A stretch of DNA of 64,000 nucleotides from Callipepla californica brunnescens (Eukaryota; Chordata; Aves; Galliformes; Odontophoridae). The position numbers were made by a program, and so were the translations under genes. The notes under the pieces were generated by a model. The model was not told the DNA's origin. It saw nothing but the letters and a program-made list of their open reading frames with translations, and searched no databases. Each line of letters opens with the position of its first letter. Position 1 is the stretch's first letter. Below, one piece after another: positions 27,901 to 37,271 of the stretch. Where the stretch lies: assembly GCA_023055505.1 (NCBI GenBank), contig JALIRH010000010.1, positions 1,551,501 to 1,615,500 of the forward strand. Direction: 5' to 3'.

Positions 27901-30900
27901 ACTGAAAATCATGCAAGAAATAATGAGAAATGGGTCAGAATGGAGTAGTTCAGATTCCCCTGCAGAAATGGAAACCACTCATAACACATAACCCTATCCC
28001 TACTGCCTCCTGTAGCTACCTGGGCTGAGATTTGGGAGGTACAACCTATTCCACTATAAGGTCAGGTGGCTTCTCATCCTGTCACTTCAGTTAGAGGAGC
28101 CACCTGCTCAGAAATACACTGTCCCTCCCAATGCCACATCCAGAATTTAGCAAGTTTCAGTTCTTCCTTCTTACTCTTCAAATGCTACATATCGCATTGA
28201 AAAAGCTCAGGGACCAGCTGAAATCTGTCACGTAGTATACTGCTCTTCCTTCAGGGACTATAGCCCACAGACAGAGCTGGGCACCAGCTTCACAGCAAAC
28301 CACCACACCAGGGCACCAAGCTGCTGCAGGATGGAGCTATGAAATGGACAGGGAGAAAGAAAGGCACTCCTTTCTGCCTAAGGAAAGGTTCAGTAAGTTT
28401 TAGAAGAGATTGCAAAATGGAAAAAGATATGCACAAAGTATAACAGTTCAATTTTGCCAGGATTACAGCTGGGTTTACCTCACATTTTCTGGTATCTGAG
28501 AAAGGACCGCAGGGAGGTGACCAAAGCTGCAGAGCCTCCAGCACGGCGGCTGGCCTGCTGAGAGGTGGGTGAGGTGAGGACATCTGCTAAGGACCTTCCT
28601 TCCTGGGAAGGCAGCCTTGGCTGATGCCAAGGGACAAAACGAAGCTAACAGAGAAACTATGCCCCCCAAAACAGTCCCCAGCTAGATGTGATATGTTGTG
28701 TCAGAACAAAGGCTCTGCACGCTGCCAAGAACACATTACCTCTCAAATGACAGAAGACAACAATTAAACACTTTACTGAAAGGGGAATATTTTTTCTCTC
28801 ATGCCTCAAACCATGGAAGTGTACGTCTCCCCCAAAGTTACTCATTGCTGCACTGTTGCAATGGGAATAATTCCTTGTCTGCCTGATGTTTTGCAAGAGA
28901 AGGATGGAACTACCTCTGGACCTTTTGAAAAATATTAAAAGTGTGCTGCAATCAAATGATTTGAACTTCCACTGTGCATCATTTGCAGCTGATAATGCTA
29001 ATGCTAAATTCTGGAGACATGAGTCTGTCTACAAATTAATGGAAAATGTGAACTCATGTTTGCTTCCAGCTAATTGCCCGGCTCACGTGCTGCATGGTGC
29101 AGCCAAGCATCACTTGATCTTGAAAACTCTCTGACAAAAGTTTTCACTTTTTCCAGCTGCCAAAAAAACCTTCAGACTTAAGGAAACATTTCCCCCAGGA
29201 ATGATATATATATGTGATATGTTTTTTTGTAGTTTTGTTTGTTTGTTTGTTTGCTTTTGAATGCATTAGATAGCTTTAAAATATTACAAGTTTCTATAGG
29301 AGAGGAGTGAAGATTTTTAGTTTTTTTTGGGTTACACATTTCTAAGATCAACAGTGATGAAGATATAGGTGAAAAGATGCTTTAGTATTTGACTATTAAC
29401 AGTGCTAAGAAACGTTAATGGTTCAATCTTATTGTGAGAATAGTCTTTTACATGCTGAAGTTTATGGTTACACTTAGAAAAGGGCAAGCAACATTAAAAA
29501 AAAAAAAAAAAAAGTCACTCCTATTCACAGAACATTTTCAAACAGATGGAAACAGACCGGTTTCCTAGCATATGGTAACTCAGAAACTGTTCCCAGAGCA
29601 GGAAGAGCCCTCTGCCCTTGCAGGTGGTGGAAACTACAGAGGTTCTGGACAGATATTGCTCAGTGAAGTTACAGTTTTGATATTGACCATGTTTCCAAAA
29701 TCAAAAAGCCAGGAAAAGGAGATGTGAAGATAATTTCCAGCAGGTACTTTATCTATTTAATTAACCAGCTCCCAGCAGCTGGCTCTATATAGCACATTTC
29801 TGTATGCTAGTATGCACAGTTCACTAAAACATGATACTGTGAAAGCTGACTGCCCGCTTTACTATCTTAAAGGTCAAAGCTGTGCCTAACCACACAACAA
29901 AATACTATATAAAGTTATATATATACATATATATGCACACACTTTACCCAAAGAACGTAAGTAATTGCTTCATAGTGCCTCAGTGATGTGCCTACATCTT
30001 TTACTATTAGTCCACTCTAATAGAGGTCTAAGCTAATGTTTCTACCTTTTGCAGTGCTTCAGAATAGTTTCATGACCAACCCTGCTGGATAAGAGATTTT
30101 ATTCCTTTTATTTCTTTGAAATACTCTATTTTGCCCAGACTAGCTCTGAAGGATACACAACACTCAACAACATGCTGCTACCAGACCTGCAAACTGACCT
30201 GAACTACACGCCCCAACAAAATGCTTTGTAATACTGAGAATACTGCTAATAGATAAAGATCTCTAATGACACTCTTTACTTCTAGGCAAACCTGGAAGTG
30301 TGGTACTTTGAAGCCATAGTGCAACAAAGTCTCACACCAGCTATGCCCCTTCGCCCCATCTTTATTTTGGAAAAGACTTATAAACATGGATTATTCATAT
30401 ATTTCCTCTTCATGTTGCTAAGGGAGGGGATAAAAGTAAAATCCAGAAAATGCCTTGAGAACAAACATTTTAAAATGCCTCTCCATCCACAGAAGAAAAA
30501 TAAAATCTCCAGTTCTACACATTCCAAACAGTCCAAAGGAGACATCCACAGTTTCTCCACACGAGCAGGATTTAAAAGCTTATCTGCATGTTTAGGATAA
30601 CTGCAAAATGGCCAGCTGTCAGAATGCAGACAAGATGTGCACAAACAAATAAACTTACAGCCTGCACACACAGATTACCTATCTAAGAGATAGATCACAC
30701 ACCCTTCAGACAACAGTAACTTTAGAACTCTGGCAATTATATGCAACACAGACTATTAAAGAATACTCAATCATTGGTAGAGCCAGGGAAGCAAGGTAAG
30801 AAAATAGGAATACCAGCATTTAATACAATAAGAGACTTGTTCTACAAAGCATATCTTCTCGACAGTTACTTTCCTGTGGCTCTGAGTCCTGAAACTTCAT

Positions 30901-33365
30901 TATGAGAAATTAGGGGCTTCTACTCCACCATAACTTACTTGCCTAAAATTAATAGATCAATAAAAGATTATTATGCCTTAAATCATCTAAGTTGCATTTG
31001 GAGACATGCAGTTTTTTGATGTCTTCTTATTGATTTTATTAACAATTAACATCACAGATGCACTTATTGTAATACCTGGGACTGTCATAATACATAGTTA
31101 AGAGCATTTACAAGCTGGTAAAACATCATGCAACCAGTATTAATTGTAAGTGCAAACCATGAAAGGTCAGCATGCTAACACTGTGGCTGTGTTCTGGCTG
31201 TTTCTTAGTTACCTTTTACAAAATGATAAATACAATTAGCATTCTTACGTATCACCTGTAAAATCCATCACAAACACTGTTTAAAAAAAGTGTGGCAGCT
31301 AAATCCAGGGGAAGACTACTCTGAAATGTGGGGCTGGAGCCTACAGAGTCTCAGAGGTCTGTGCAAGCCACCCATACCCTTATAAAGCTGTGCACCTTCT
31401 CCTGGGGTCAACAGTATTGCAGTTCTGCCTCTAGCAAGACAGGGAATATTCAAATAAATTCTCTGATACGTCTAACAAAAAAAAAAAAATTACACTTTTT
31501 AACTGTTAGCAAGCATAATCATTCAACTTTCTCAAACATAATAAATATTTTTTATGATAGCCTAATTCCTTCCAATATATGGAGAAAGTATTTAACCAGT
31601 ACACAATTTTCCAATATCTCTGCTTTTCAAACGTGCTTATCTAGAAACAGTTTCATAATAATGAAAACTTCCATCATTCATAGAAACATAACGTGAGAAG
31701 TATGAAGAGATATCACATAAGAGGCTATCAAAAAGTAATTTTCCTTCAACTTAGGTAGGATAGATTCCCTTAGGTGGACTGAAATCTAATTAAAATTACT
31801 TCTGTCGTTCAGTATTTGCAAATTAAATTACACTGAACTGTCCAATTCACGGAAAATTGGATTCAGCTTAATCAGTCTTGTCTGAACTATGACATTTTTG
31901 CTTTTTCAACTTCTGGAAATGCATATCCACTGGGAGAAATGAATAAAGTTTGACATCTAAAGGGAGAGCATGAAGGCTTAACAAATTTAAATGGCTTGGG
32001 TATTTTAACTGAATGACAGACATGGGGTTTTGGGGCACAGAGGGGTGGAGGCAGTTGTACCTAACACACATGACCACACAACACCCAGAACAAATTTCAC
32101 AGTTGTACTGCTGCTGAAGCAAGAAATAAAGAATGAAGCGAGACATCAAGAACGAAGCTATAAACTAAATTTTACATCACCTAAGATTTAAAACAACAAC
32201 AAAAAGAAAAAGCCAATATCGTATGATACCACATACTAAAAACGTGACTCATTTTCCAAATGGCACATATGTAAGTGTAGAAGATTTGACTGGTAACTAA
32301 AATGAAATAACCAGGAGACTCTGAAAGTCAGAGCTCAGCTGAAGCCCAGTTTCCAAGATCTAGGTATCGTATCCCTGTGGATACGAGCCCTCATCAATGA
32401 AAAACCACTGATGCAGCTCTTCTGTCCTGCATGATGTAAGACTAATTGTGAAGAAAAGGCCTTTATGTTTTCCAAAGGCTGGTCAAGACTCAGGGGACAG
32501 AATGGAAAATAAAAGTACAGTAGAAGATCAGCATCAATAGAGTGAAAAAACAGCTGGAAACACTATTATGTCAGCTGCATAGCACTGCAGCATTGTGCTT
32601 GCCGTTTAATGTGATAGTTAAAATTAGTGTTGAATTAGTCTGCTCTCTATTACTACAATATATATTTTTTATTTAAGCCTTAAAGCATAAGTATTTAATC
32701 ACCCAAGTCTTTCCTTGAGACCACCGTAAGGTGCTTTTTCCTATTCGTGTATTTCAGGTTTTGCAACAGAAGCCAAACAGAAACATTCCAATAAGGGTAT
32801 GTTCAAAGGGCTCAAGGTCTGATTTAAGACAGCAAAACGCTGAGGGGTAAATCATCTCACACCCGTAAGATAATGCGTCTTTCAGTGAGCTGAGCGCTTA
32901 GGACAACAGTTCAGTGTGAGTACGGCATAAGGCGCACAGGAGGGATTCACCTCTGCTGGAAAGGCGCTTTCAGGAGTGCGGCATGAGCAAAGACAGGCTG
33001 GAGAGCACCTGCGTGGACGCTAAAGTTCTGAGATGCGGTGGGCTGGTAGGACAAGCGCACAGTTCTGTCAGAAAACGCTTTTCTCTTACTGAAACACTCC
33101 CTACCGCGGAAAGCCTCGAGGGAAGCGCGTTTAGCGGGGCACACCCCGAGCCCGCGCGCGCGGCTTTCCCTCACAGCACCAGGCCCCGCGCCACGGCGCT
33201 GCCGGCGACCTCGAGGGAGAGTCCCACCTCCCGCGGGGCCCCCAGTCCCGCAGCCCCCGGGCGCTCCCCCTCCGCCGGAGGAACGAGGCGGCATCACCGC
33301 GGGCCCCGCGACGGCGCGCACTCACCTCCGCCCCGCAGCACGTTGACAGCTCTGGGCGCCGCCAT
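807..33365 (-). CDS. METAP1D: METAP1D, mitochondrial methionine aminopeptidase 1D (coding exons 1-6; 3' part outside window)
   Basis: METAP1D removes the initiator methionine from proteins made in mitochondria. It is a metal-dependent peptidase of the MetAP1 type (M24A family). Six minus-strand coding exons join in frame: 33326-33365, 10536-10702, 8015-8164, 5138-5286, 4399-4441 and 807-970. They give about 238 residues of a family usually near 335. The N-terminus ([15 protein letters not shown]...) is rich in Arg, Ser and Gln and poor in acids, as expected of a mitochondrial presequence. Family residues visible are His164 in VCHGIP, and the metal-ligand aspartates Asp181 (NIDVT) and Asp192 (GYHGD). 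The third His and the two Glu ligands belong to exons left of base 1. The N-terminal part is three residues longer than the human protein as I recall it. The gene is transcribed away from HAT1, whose 3' end lies about 7.4 kb upstream of this start. Identity is secure. Confidence 0.96.
971..4398 (-). other. METAP1D: METAP1D intron 5
   Basis: This 3.4-kb intron has no coding exon that I can recognise. Open frames near 1250-1500 and 1770-2130 lie in moderately GC-rich sequence without family motifs. The 2180-2680 stretch is AT-rich and low in obvious repeats; it is listed separately as a candidate conserved element. Confidence 0.75.
2180..2680. promoter_or_regulatory. candidate conserved non-coding element (intron 5 of METAP1D)
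   Basis: This AT-rich, repeat-free stretch contains several homeodomain-type cores (AATTA, TTAAT, CAATTATG near 2206, TTAATTG near 2446, CAATTATAAAC near 2550). There is no open frame of note and no transposon signature. The look resembles vertebrate developmental enhancers. In birds and mammals this gene adjoins DLX1/DLX2, which have far-reaching enhancers. This is inference from composition only; no alignment was possible. Confidence 0.3.
4399..4441 (-). CDS. METAP1D: METAP1D coding exon 5
   Basis: This 43-nt micro-sized exon completes codon 169 (Ser) and encodes residues 170-183, [14 protein letters not shown]. Acceptor tttcag|TCGACC and donor GTCACG|gtgagt are canonical. It carries metal ligand Asp181. 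Confidence 0.95.
4442..5137 (-). other. METAP1D: METAP1D intron 4
   Basis: Intronic sequence of about 0.7 kb. The only notable item is a 21-nt T run on the plus strand at 4856-4876. No exon or regulatory element is recognised. Confidence 0.7.
4856..4876. repeat. homopolymer (T)21
   Basis: An uninterrupted run of 21 T on the plus strand inside METAP1D intron 4. It is likely length-variable. Confidence 0.9.
5138..5286 (-). CDS. METAP1D: METAP1D coding exon 4
   Basis: This 149-nt exon encodes residues 120-168 plus two bases, from [10 protein letters not shown] through [16 protein letters not shown] to VCHGIPD. Acceptor attttag|GTTGGC and donor CGACAG|gtattt. It includes the substrate-binding His164 of the HGIP motif and the family signature [11 protein letters not shown]. 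Confidence 0.96.
5287..8014 (-). other. METAP1D: METAP1D intron 3
   Basis: A 2.7-kb intron. It is AT-rich at 5400-6150 with homeodomain-type cores, most strikingly near 5680-5770 (cattatgcaattgcac, cattaattttg). It is more GC-rich at 6360-6560, where both strands have short chance open frames. No exon or transposon is recognised. Confidence 0.7.
8015..8164 (-). CDS. METAP1D: METAP1D coding exon 3
   Basis: This 150-nt exon encodes residues 70-119, starting [18 protein letters not shown] and ending [13 protein letters not shown]. It is in phase 0 on both sides. Acceptor ttccaag|CAC and donor TTAAAG|gtaatg. It matches the segment between the presequence and the peptidase core. Confidence 0.95.
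8165..10535 (-). other. METAP1D: METAP1D intron 2
   Basis: A 2.4-kb intron with no recognised exon. It contains a 24-nt T run (plus strand) at 8596-8619. Short frames around 8854-9117 and 9274-9835 show no family features. Confidence 0.7.
8596..8619. repeat. homopolymer (T)24
   Basis: An uninterrupted run of 24 T on the plus strand in METAP1D intron 2. It is the second longest mononucleotide run in the window. Confidence 0.9.
10536..10702 (-). CDS. METAP1D: METAP1D coding exon 2
   Basis: This 167-nt exon encodes residues 14-69, including [16 protein letters not shown] and [16 protein letters not shown]. Acceptor ctgttaacag|GTTCTG and donor CCTGAG|gtactg. The Arg/Gln/Ser-rich content fits the mitochondrial presequence. 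The last residues (AHPVPE) match the human counterpart at the same exon boundary. Confidence 0.93.
13745..14130. promoter_or_regulatory. candidate conserved non-coding element / enhancer (METAP1D intron 1)
   Basis: An AT-rich, repeat-free block follows directly after a GC-rich patch (13255-13735). It contains clustered homeodomain-type cores: TAATTTGTATTAATCA near 13765, and TATTAATGAC followed by CCTTAATTAA at 14061-14080. It also holds an AP-1/MAF-type TGAGTCAGC at 13861-13869. Such density is typical of developmental enhancers. The adjacent DLX1/DLX2 pair makes a forebrain or limb enhancer plausible, but this is inference without an alignment. Confidence 0.35.
15123..15187 (+). repeat. purine-only A/G tract
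   Basis: About 65 bases of pure purine on the plus strand, made of A runs spaced by single G (AAAAAG-type units) and ending in GGAAGAAG. It is low-complexity and able in principle to form triplex structures. The short open frame across it encodes only a Lys/Glu run and is not a gene. Confidence 0.85.
19320..19610. promoter_or_regulatory. candidate conserved non-coding element (METAP1D intron 1)
   Basis: An AT-rich, repeat-free block with an octamer-like ATTATGCAGATGAG near 19529, paired TAAT cores (GATTAGTACTAATG near 19419) and CATTAATCATCC near 19594. It is bounded on the right by a 19-nt A run. The call is based on motif density only. Confidence 0.25.
19618..19636. repeat. homopolymer (A)19
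   Basis: An uninterrupted A run on the plus strand, marking the switch from AT-rich to GC-rich sequence. Confidence 0.9.
19640..20330. other. intragenic GC-rich patch with CpGs
   Basis: The GC and CpG content is clearly higher than in the flanking intron, including a GCGGCCGC site near 19890. Open frames of 60-120 codons occur on both strands, as expected from GC-rich sequence. A perfect 12-bp inverted repeat (CCCGTGCCAAGA at 19789-19800 and its complement at 19876-19887) lies inside it. It could be an orphan CpG island or a decayed alternative promoter. No gene product is recognised. Confidence 0.4.
22590..22690. promoter_or_regulatory. small candidate regulatory block
   Basis: A repeat-free segment with GATGTCACT, ATTTCAATCGTGCAATTACAG and CTAATTAAAATTC close together. 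Homeodomain and CRE-like cores are visible. This is weak, composition-based evidence. Confidence 0.2.
27061..27091. repeat. (AATA/GAAT)n microsatellite
   Basis: A short tetranucleotide repeat, AATAAATGAATGAATAAATA and onward, on the plus strand. Confidence 0.85.
28886..29134 (+). mobile_element. decayed hAT-like transposase fragment
   Basis: An open frame of 82 codons carries the motifs [10 protein letters not shown] and [15 protein letters not shown], separated by a [14 protein letters not shown] stretch. This order (DN-N, then SV--L, then NC-AH--HNAAKH) is how I know the catalytic region of hAT-type transposases and proteins domesticated from them. It keeps the Asp-Asn and Cys-x-x-His features but lacks the rest of the protein on either side in any frame I could follow. 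It is therefore best read as a transposon relic on the strand opposite METAP1D, not a working gene. I could not name the family. Confidence 0.5.
29233..29252. repeat. (GTTT)n microsatellite
   Basis: About five units of GTTT on the plus strand, close to the right end of the hAT-like relic. It may be unrelated. Confidence 0.85.
29496..29513. repeat. homopolymer (A)18
   Basis: An uninterrupted A run in METAP1D intron 1. Confidence 0.85.
29915..29934. repeat. TA-rich alternating tract
   Basis: An alternating TATATATATACATATATATG-type purine/pyrimidine run followed by CACACAC. Confidence 0.8.
33326..33365 (-). CDS. METAP1D: METAP1D coding exon 1
   Basis: This 40-nt coding exon encodes [13 protein letters not shown] plus the first base of codon 14. 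The start ATG sits in AAGATGG, a good initiation context. Donor GCGGAG|gtgagt. It joins exon 2 in frame to give [13 protein letters not shown]. The human protein also begins MAAP. Confidence 0.9.
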
Positions 33366-33370
33366 CTTGG
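33358..33370 (-). promoter_or_regulatory. YY1-type site overlapping METAP1D start codon
   Basis: On the minus strand the bases read CCAAGATGGCGGC, the classical YY1 consensus, with the METAP1D ATG inside it. Many housekeeping and mitochondrial genes carry this site just downstream of the transcription start. Confidence 0.65.
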
Positions 33371-33698
33371 CCACGCGGGGCGAGATCACGTGGCCGCGGG
33401 AGGCGGCCGGGCGCGCTCCGTCCGCCCGGCGCCTGAAGCGAGTCCCGCCCGCGGGCGCGCGGCAGGGTGTATGGCGGGCCGACCCCGCGCCTCAGCGCCG
33501 CCGCCGCCGCCGCCTTCGGGGTGGGAGCCCGGCGGGCCGGGCCGGCAGCGCCCCCTTCCCGCCCGTCCCCGCCGCGCCTCGCGCCTGCGGCCGGGAGCCG
33601 GCACCCCGAGATGAAAAACAGCGCGCTTCGCTGCGGAGCGGCATCTTTCCGCCGCGCTGCGGTTGCGAGGACCCGAAATGTACGAGTCACGTGAGTAT

Positions 33699-33720
33699 GG
33701 TTCCTGTACGTACGGGAACC
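33699..33720. other. 22-bp near-perfect palindrome upstream of METAP1D
   Basis: Arms GGTTCC and GGAACC flank a perfect GTACGTAC centre. The only break in symmetry is one mismatched pair (T/G). It sits right after the E-box TCACGTGA, about 335 bp upstream of the METAP1D ATG. Confidence 0.85.
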
Positions 33721-36700
33721 CAACAGCACCCAGTGGGGTCGGTAACGGCCTGAGGGGAGGACGAGGCTGTTTTATCTCCTGTTGTAGCCGTTGGTCATTT
33801 TAAAACTCACGTCTGTAAATGCTGTAATGTAGTTAACGAGAATAGACTCAACGCCCCATGCAGATAGGGATAGTGATGTTATTTACTCCCATTATTGACT
33901 CTAGAAAGAGCCTGAGAAACGTGTGAGAGCAAAAGTCAGACTGTAAGCATTTCTCCCTTTAAGGAGCAAATTGCAGGAGTTCTCTGGTAGCAGAAAGGCT
34001 TCTGTGCTCTCCTCAGTGCTCCTCGATAGATGTCATGAGCAAAGTGCGGCAGTTGATCAGCTGCCAAAGCACGGTGGGCATCCTGTCATACAGCTTGTAT
34101 CCAGACCATGGAGCAGTTTAAAGATCAATACGGTATCTTACGTTGCCTCCAGAAATGAAATTATTAACTTCATACAGCCACATTCTCCGTCAAGTGACGT
34201 ATAATGCGAGAGCAGCGTGACAGGATTTTAACAGAAAAAAAATATAGCTAGAAATAAATCACGAAACAGCATTCCTAAACTGCCCAGTTGCACTTCATGG
34301 GCATCATTACCAGTTACTCCCTGGTGAGAGGTACGTGCACATTTAACCTGCAGAACAGAAATGCGTAAATCTTTGCACCGATCCTAGTTGTACAGCACAG
34401 TATGGTCTTTCATGAGTTTGAACTTCATCAGACACCATTTTGTGTTATTTTTCATCTTGGCAAGGCTTTAGGACTGCAGGTACCCAACCCCTGGTTCTGT
34501 AAGAATGAAGTTCAGTGTAAAGCAATCACGTGCTGTCACTGTCGGGCACACGTAACTACACATTGATGGAACGGGTTTACTTCTCTGTGCCTGCAGAGAA
34601 TAGCATAACTTACATGAATGAGGAGCAGTTCTCTATGATTTTTTCATTAAGTGTTGCTAGTGGAGAGAAGCAAAATGGTCTAGGTGAACCTAGTATCACC
34701 TATCTTACTCAAGTCGATAAATATTCCCTGTTCAGGGAAATGGAACGCTACCAAGAAAGAAAATAAAGTGAATATTTGACTTTTGTCTCTTGCTATAAGT
34801 TAATAATTCCATATTATAACAGCCTTAAAACTTGTTGATAGCATAAGAAAATGTGAGAGCTGGAGACAATGTTAGAATGACACTGCTGCCAGCTTTGTTA
34901 TTAGCTTGTCCTTAAGCAGCAGGTTAATTCCCAAATACTTCTAGTTACACATTAGCAATTCCTTTTGGAGATCAGAAACCAAGAGGGGATTGATTAAGTG
35001 ACGACTGTTGTATGTTCCAAGGTAACAACTGTTCCATAATGTTTATGATCTCTAGATGAATCTGAAACCTTAACAGTCACCGTTCAGAGTCTTTAATTTG
35101 TGCTTAAGTGAGGATTCCTAAGTGAGCCAGTACAGCATGCTGAACTCACTAAAGCTAGTTCATAGTACACTCGTCTTTCTGCCTCTGTTATTGAGTGTCC
35201 TTTTTTCCTTTTTCTTCCAGATTATGTTTTATTTTTAATATTTTTCCCAGTTCCGTGGGGTGAGTTGGCTTAGTAAATAGTCAAATATAAGGAAAGTTGA
35301 GGAGAATACGTCTCATCTATACAGTTGTGCCTTCTAGTGACACCTGGAGTTCTCAGACCTCAATATACATCACCATTTGTTAGTGAAAAAGAAGCACGTA
35401 TATATGTGCAGAATGTATAAAATCAGGCAAAACTCTACTATAAACTCTTACAGCTGTAAGGAATGCAGAATGACATGTTCACAGTCGCTGTCACATTCAG
35501 CTCATTCCAAGTGAAGATTTTATATTTGCCATGAAATGACTTAAGTCTCAAAAACGTGAACACGGTGAAGTTTTGAGGAAGGCTTAACTGGAAGAAAAGC
35601 ATCTAAACATAGCAGATATCGAACATGGAACACCTCCTCCATTCTCATACCATTTAGAAATAAACAAAAAACTCAAACCTGGGTATCACACTCTTTCCAC
35701 TGATCTAGATTTCTTCTGTTTGATTTCTTCTGCTCAAAATCATAGATGTGAAGAGGTCTGAAATGGAGTACATACCCTGTATCCGAGGAATGTTTTCACT
35801 ATTGCATGCTCTTGATCTACTAATGAAAGAAGCTAGAGCTGCTTTAGGAAAACAGCACGTGCTTCTGCTTCTGGTATAAAGATCTTTTTAAGTGGTAAAA
35901 GGGAGTTATGAAACACTTTTCCTAAGGCCATGGCTTCATTTGTTATGACCTACATTTCCTTAAATTCGGGTGTGATTCTTGCATCTGCAGTGAGCACTGA
36001 AGAACGAAAGAATTTTTTGTTTTCTTTCTTTCTTTGTTACTCTAGACTCAAACTATTTTGAACATGGAAATCCCTGAATTGTTAGATCAGTGATCCTTTT
36101 CACGCTTGTCTATACCATTGTAAATCTAAAAGGAGGCTCATACTGCATCTGTAGTGACACTTCTTGCAAAGCCCATTACTGCAGGCTTTAGCTCAAGGAG
36201 CAAAGAACGTGGTAAACTTATTTATGGTAAACTTAAATAAGTAGTTTGAGTACTGGTATTTGCATTGTTTTTAAGCTGTAGGAAGATTTGAGTAATGGGG
36301 AAGGCCAACTCATTCCTATAACTTTCCCTCCAGAGGCAGAAGGCAGTATGGTGGCAGCTAGCGTGTCCAGCATGAGTGGGGCTTGCATCCATCCTGCTTT
36401 GTATAATAGCCTTCCATTTTAACTAGTTGCACTAAACTTGTAGTCTCTCAGCTTCAGATACTTCCAACTGTGTGGCTCATAGCCTTTTGTAGGTGAAACG
36501 TTTTAATACGTAGAAGTCATGGCTTGATTGAAATCTCTCTTGTCATTGAAGGAAGGACTAACAATGTAAAATTAAAACAAATATTAATGGCCTAGGGAAA
36601 AATGTCTGCAATGACTATTAGTTCTTTTCTGTTTGTGTTTCTTTTTTTTTTTAGGAGACTGAAACATCACAACAGATACTTGCTTTTCAAATTATCCTAG

Positions 36701-37215
36701 CAAGCAATGTTTCACAAAGCAGTAGCATTAGAGGATAGTATTTTTCCATTTGAAAGCTGAGAACCCAAGCTTCTTTGTGATAGGCTTTTTGTGATAAGCT
36801 TATAAAAATAACGTGTTTCTAGCTTTAACAGTTTGATACTGATGAAATCAGGTCAGAACTAATACTGCACAAAAAGGTAAAATGGCAAAATATACAGCAT
36901 AAGATTTTCAAGCCTTCTGTTGTCTAATAGTTACACAATACGATTAAGGAAAAGCATAAAGAGCAACAAAGCTTCAGTGAGAGACAAAAAGGAATTGAAG
37001 AACTGATCTATGTAAAGAAGTTACAGGCTGCTTACCCTCCTGCTGACATTGCAGAGAGACAGTAGGTCAGTCTTGAATTGCCTAAACTGCCATATAGCAG
37101 CTTTGTGTATTTGTTCATAGAAGGCATGAACAGTTACCACCTTATCCCTCTACTGCAGTAGATTCAAACCATGCAACTTCAAGTAGCTTGCTTTCTCAGC
37201 TCTGAAACTACAGGG

Positions 37216-37271
37216 ATTTTCACAGAGTCACTGAACTGTAGGGGTTGGAAGGGACCTCTAGAGATCATAGA
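37216..37271 (-). mobile_element. CR1 LINE fragment (3' end)
   Basis: The plus strand reads TCACAGAGTCACTGAAC followed by GGGGTTGGAAGGGACCTCT and AGAGATCATAGAA. This is the inverted complement of the well-known CR1 3' terminus. Only about 55 bp remain. Confidence 0.8.

Larger units (their letters stand above)
10703..33325 (-). other. METAP1D: METAP1D intron 1 (22.6 kb)
   Basis: This is the largest intron in the window. I see no conserved protein-coding exon in it. It holds a candidate enhancer at 13745-14130, a purine tract at 15123-15187, AT-rich candidate elements near 19320-19610 and 22590-22690, a GC-rich patch at 19640-20330 and a hAT-like transposase relic at 28886-29134, plus simple tracts. 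The many short open frames on both strands lack family motifs and are treated as chance. Confidence 0.75.
33100..33720. promoter_or_regulatory. METAP1D: CpG-island promoter of METAP1D
   Basis: This very GC- and CpG-rich block surrounds the METAP1D start codon (33363-33365, minus). There is no TATA box near the start. A consensus YY1 site overlaps the ATG (33358-33370), E-boxes CACGTG lie at 33387-33392 and 33688-33693 (the latter as TCACGTGA), and a near-palindrome sits at 33699-33720. The long frames on both strands here (for example 32983-33753 plus) are by-products of GC content. Confidence 0.8.

Noticed and set aside
31328..31696. 122-codon plus-strand open frame
   Set aside because: It is AT-rich, crosses an A13 run, has no recognisable domain and looks like a chance frame.
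32983..33753. 256-codon open frame on the plus strand over the METAP1D CpG island
   Set aside because: GC-rich sequence is short of stop codons; the product is a low-complexity Ala/Arg/Pro run, overlaps METAP1D exon 1 antisense and has no domain. Other frames on both strands are also open here.
36770..36802. Repeated TTTGTGATA(A/G)GCTT motif as a possible regulatory pair
   Set aside because: Only two short imperfect copies in AT-rich intergenic DNA; too little to distinguish from chance.
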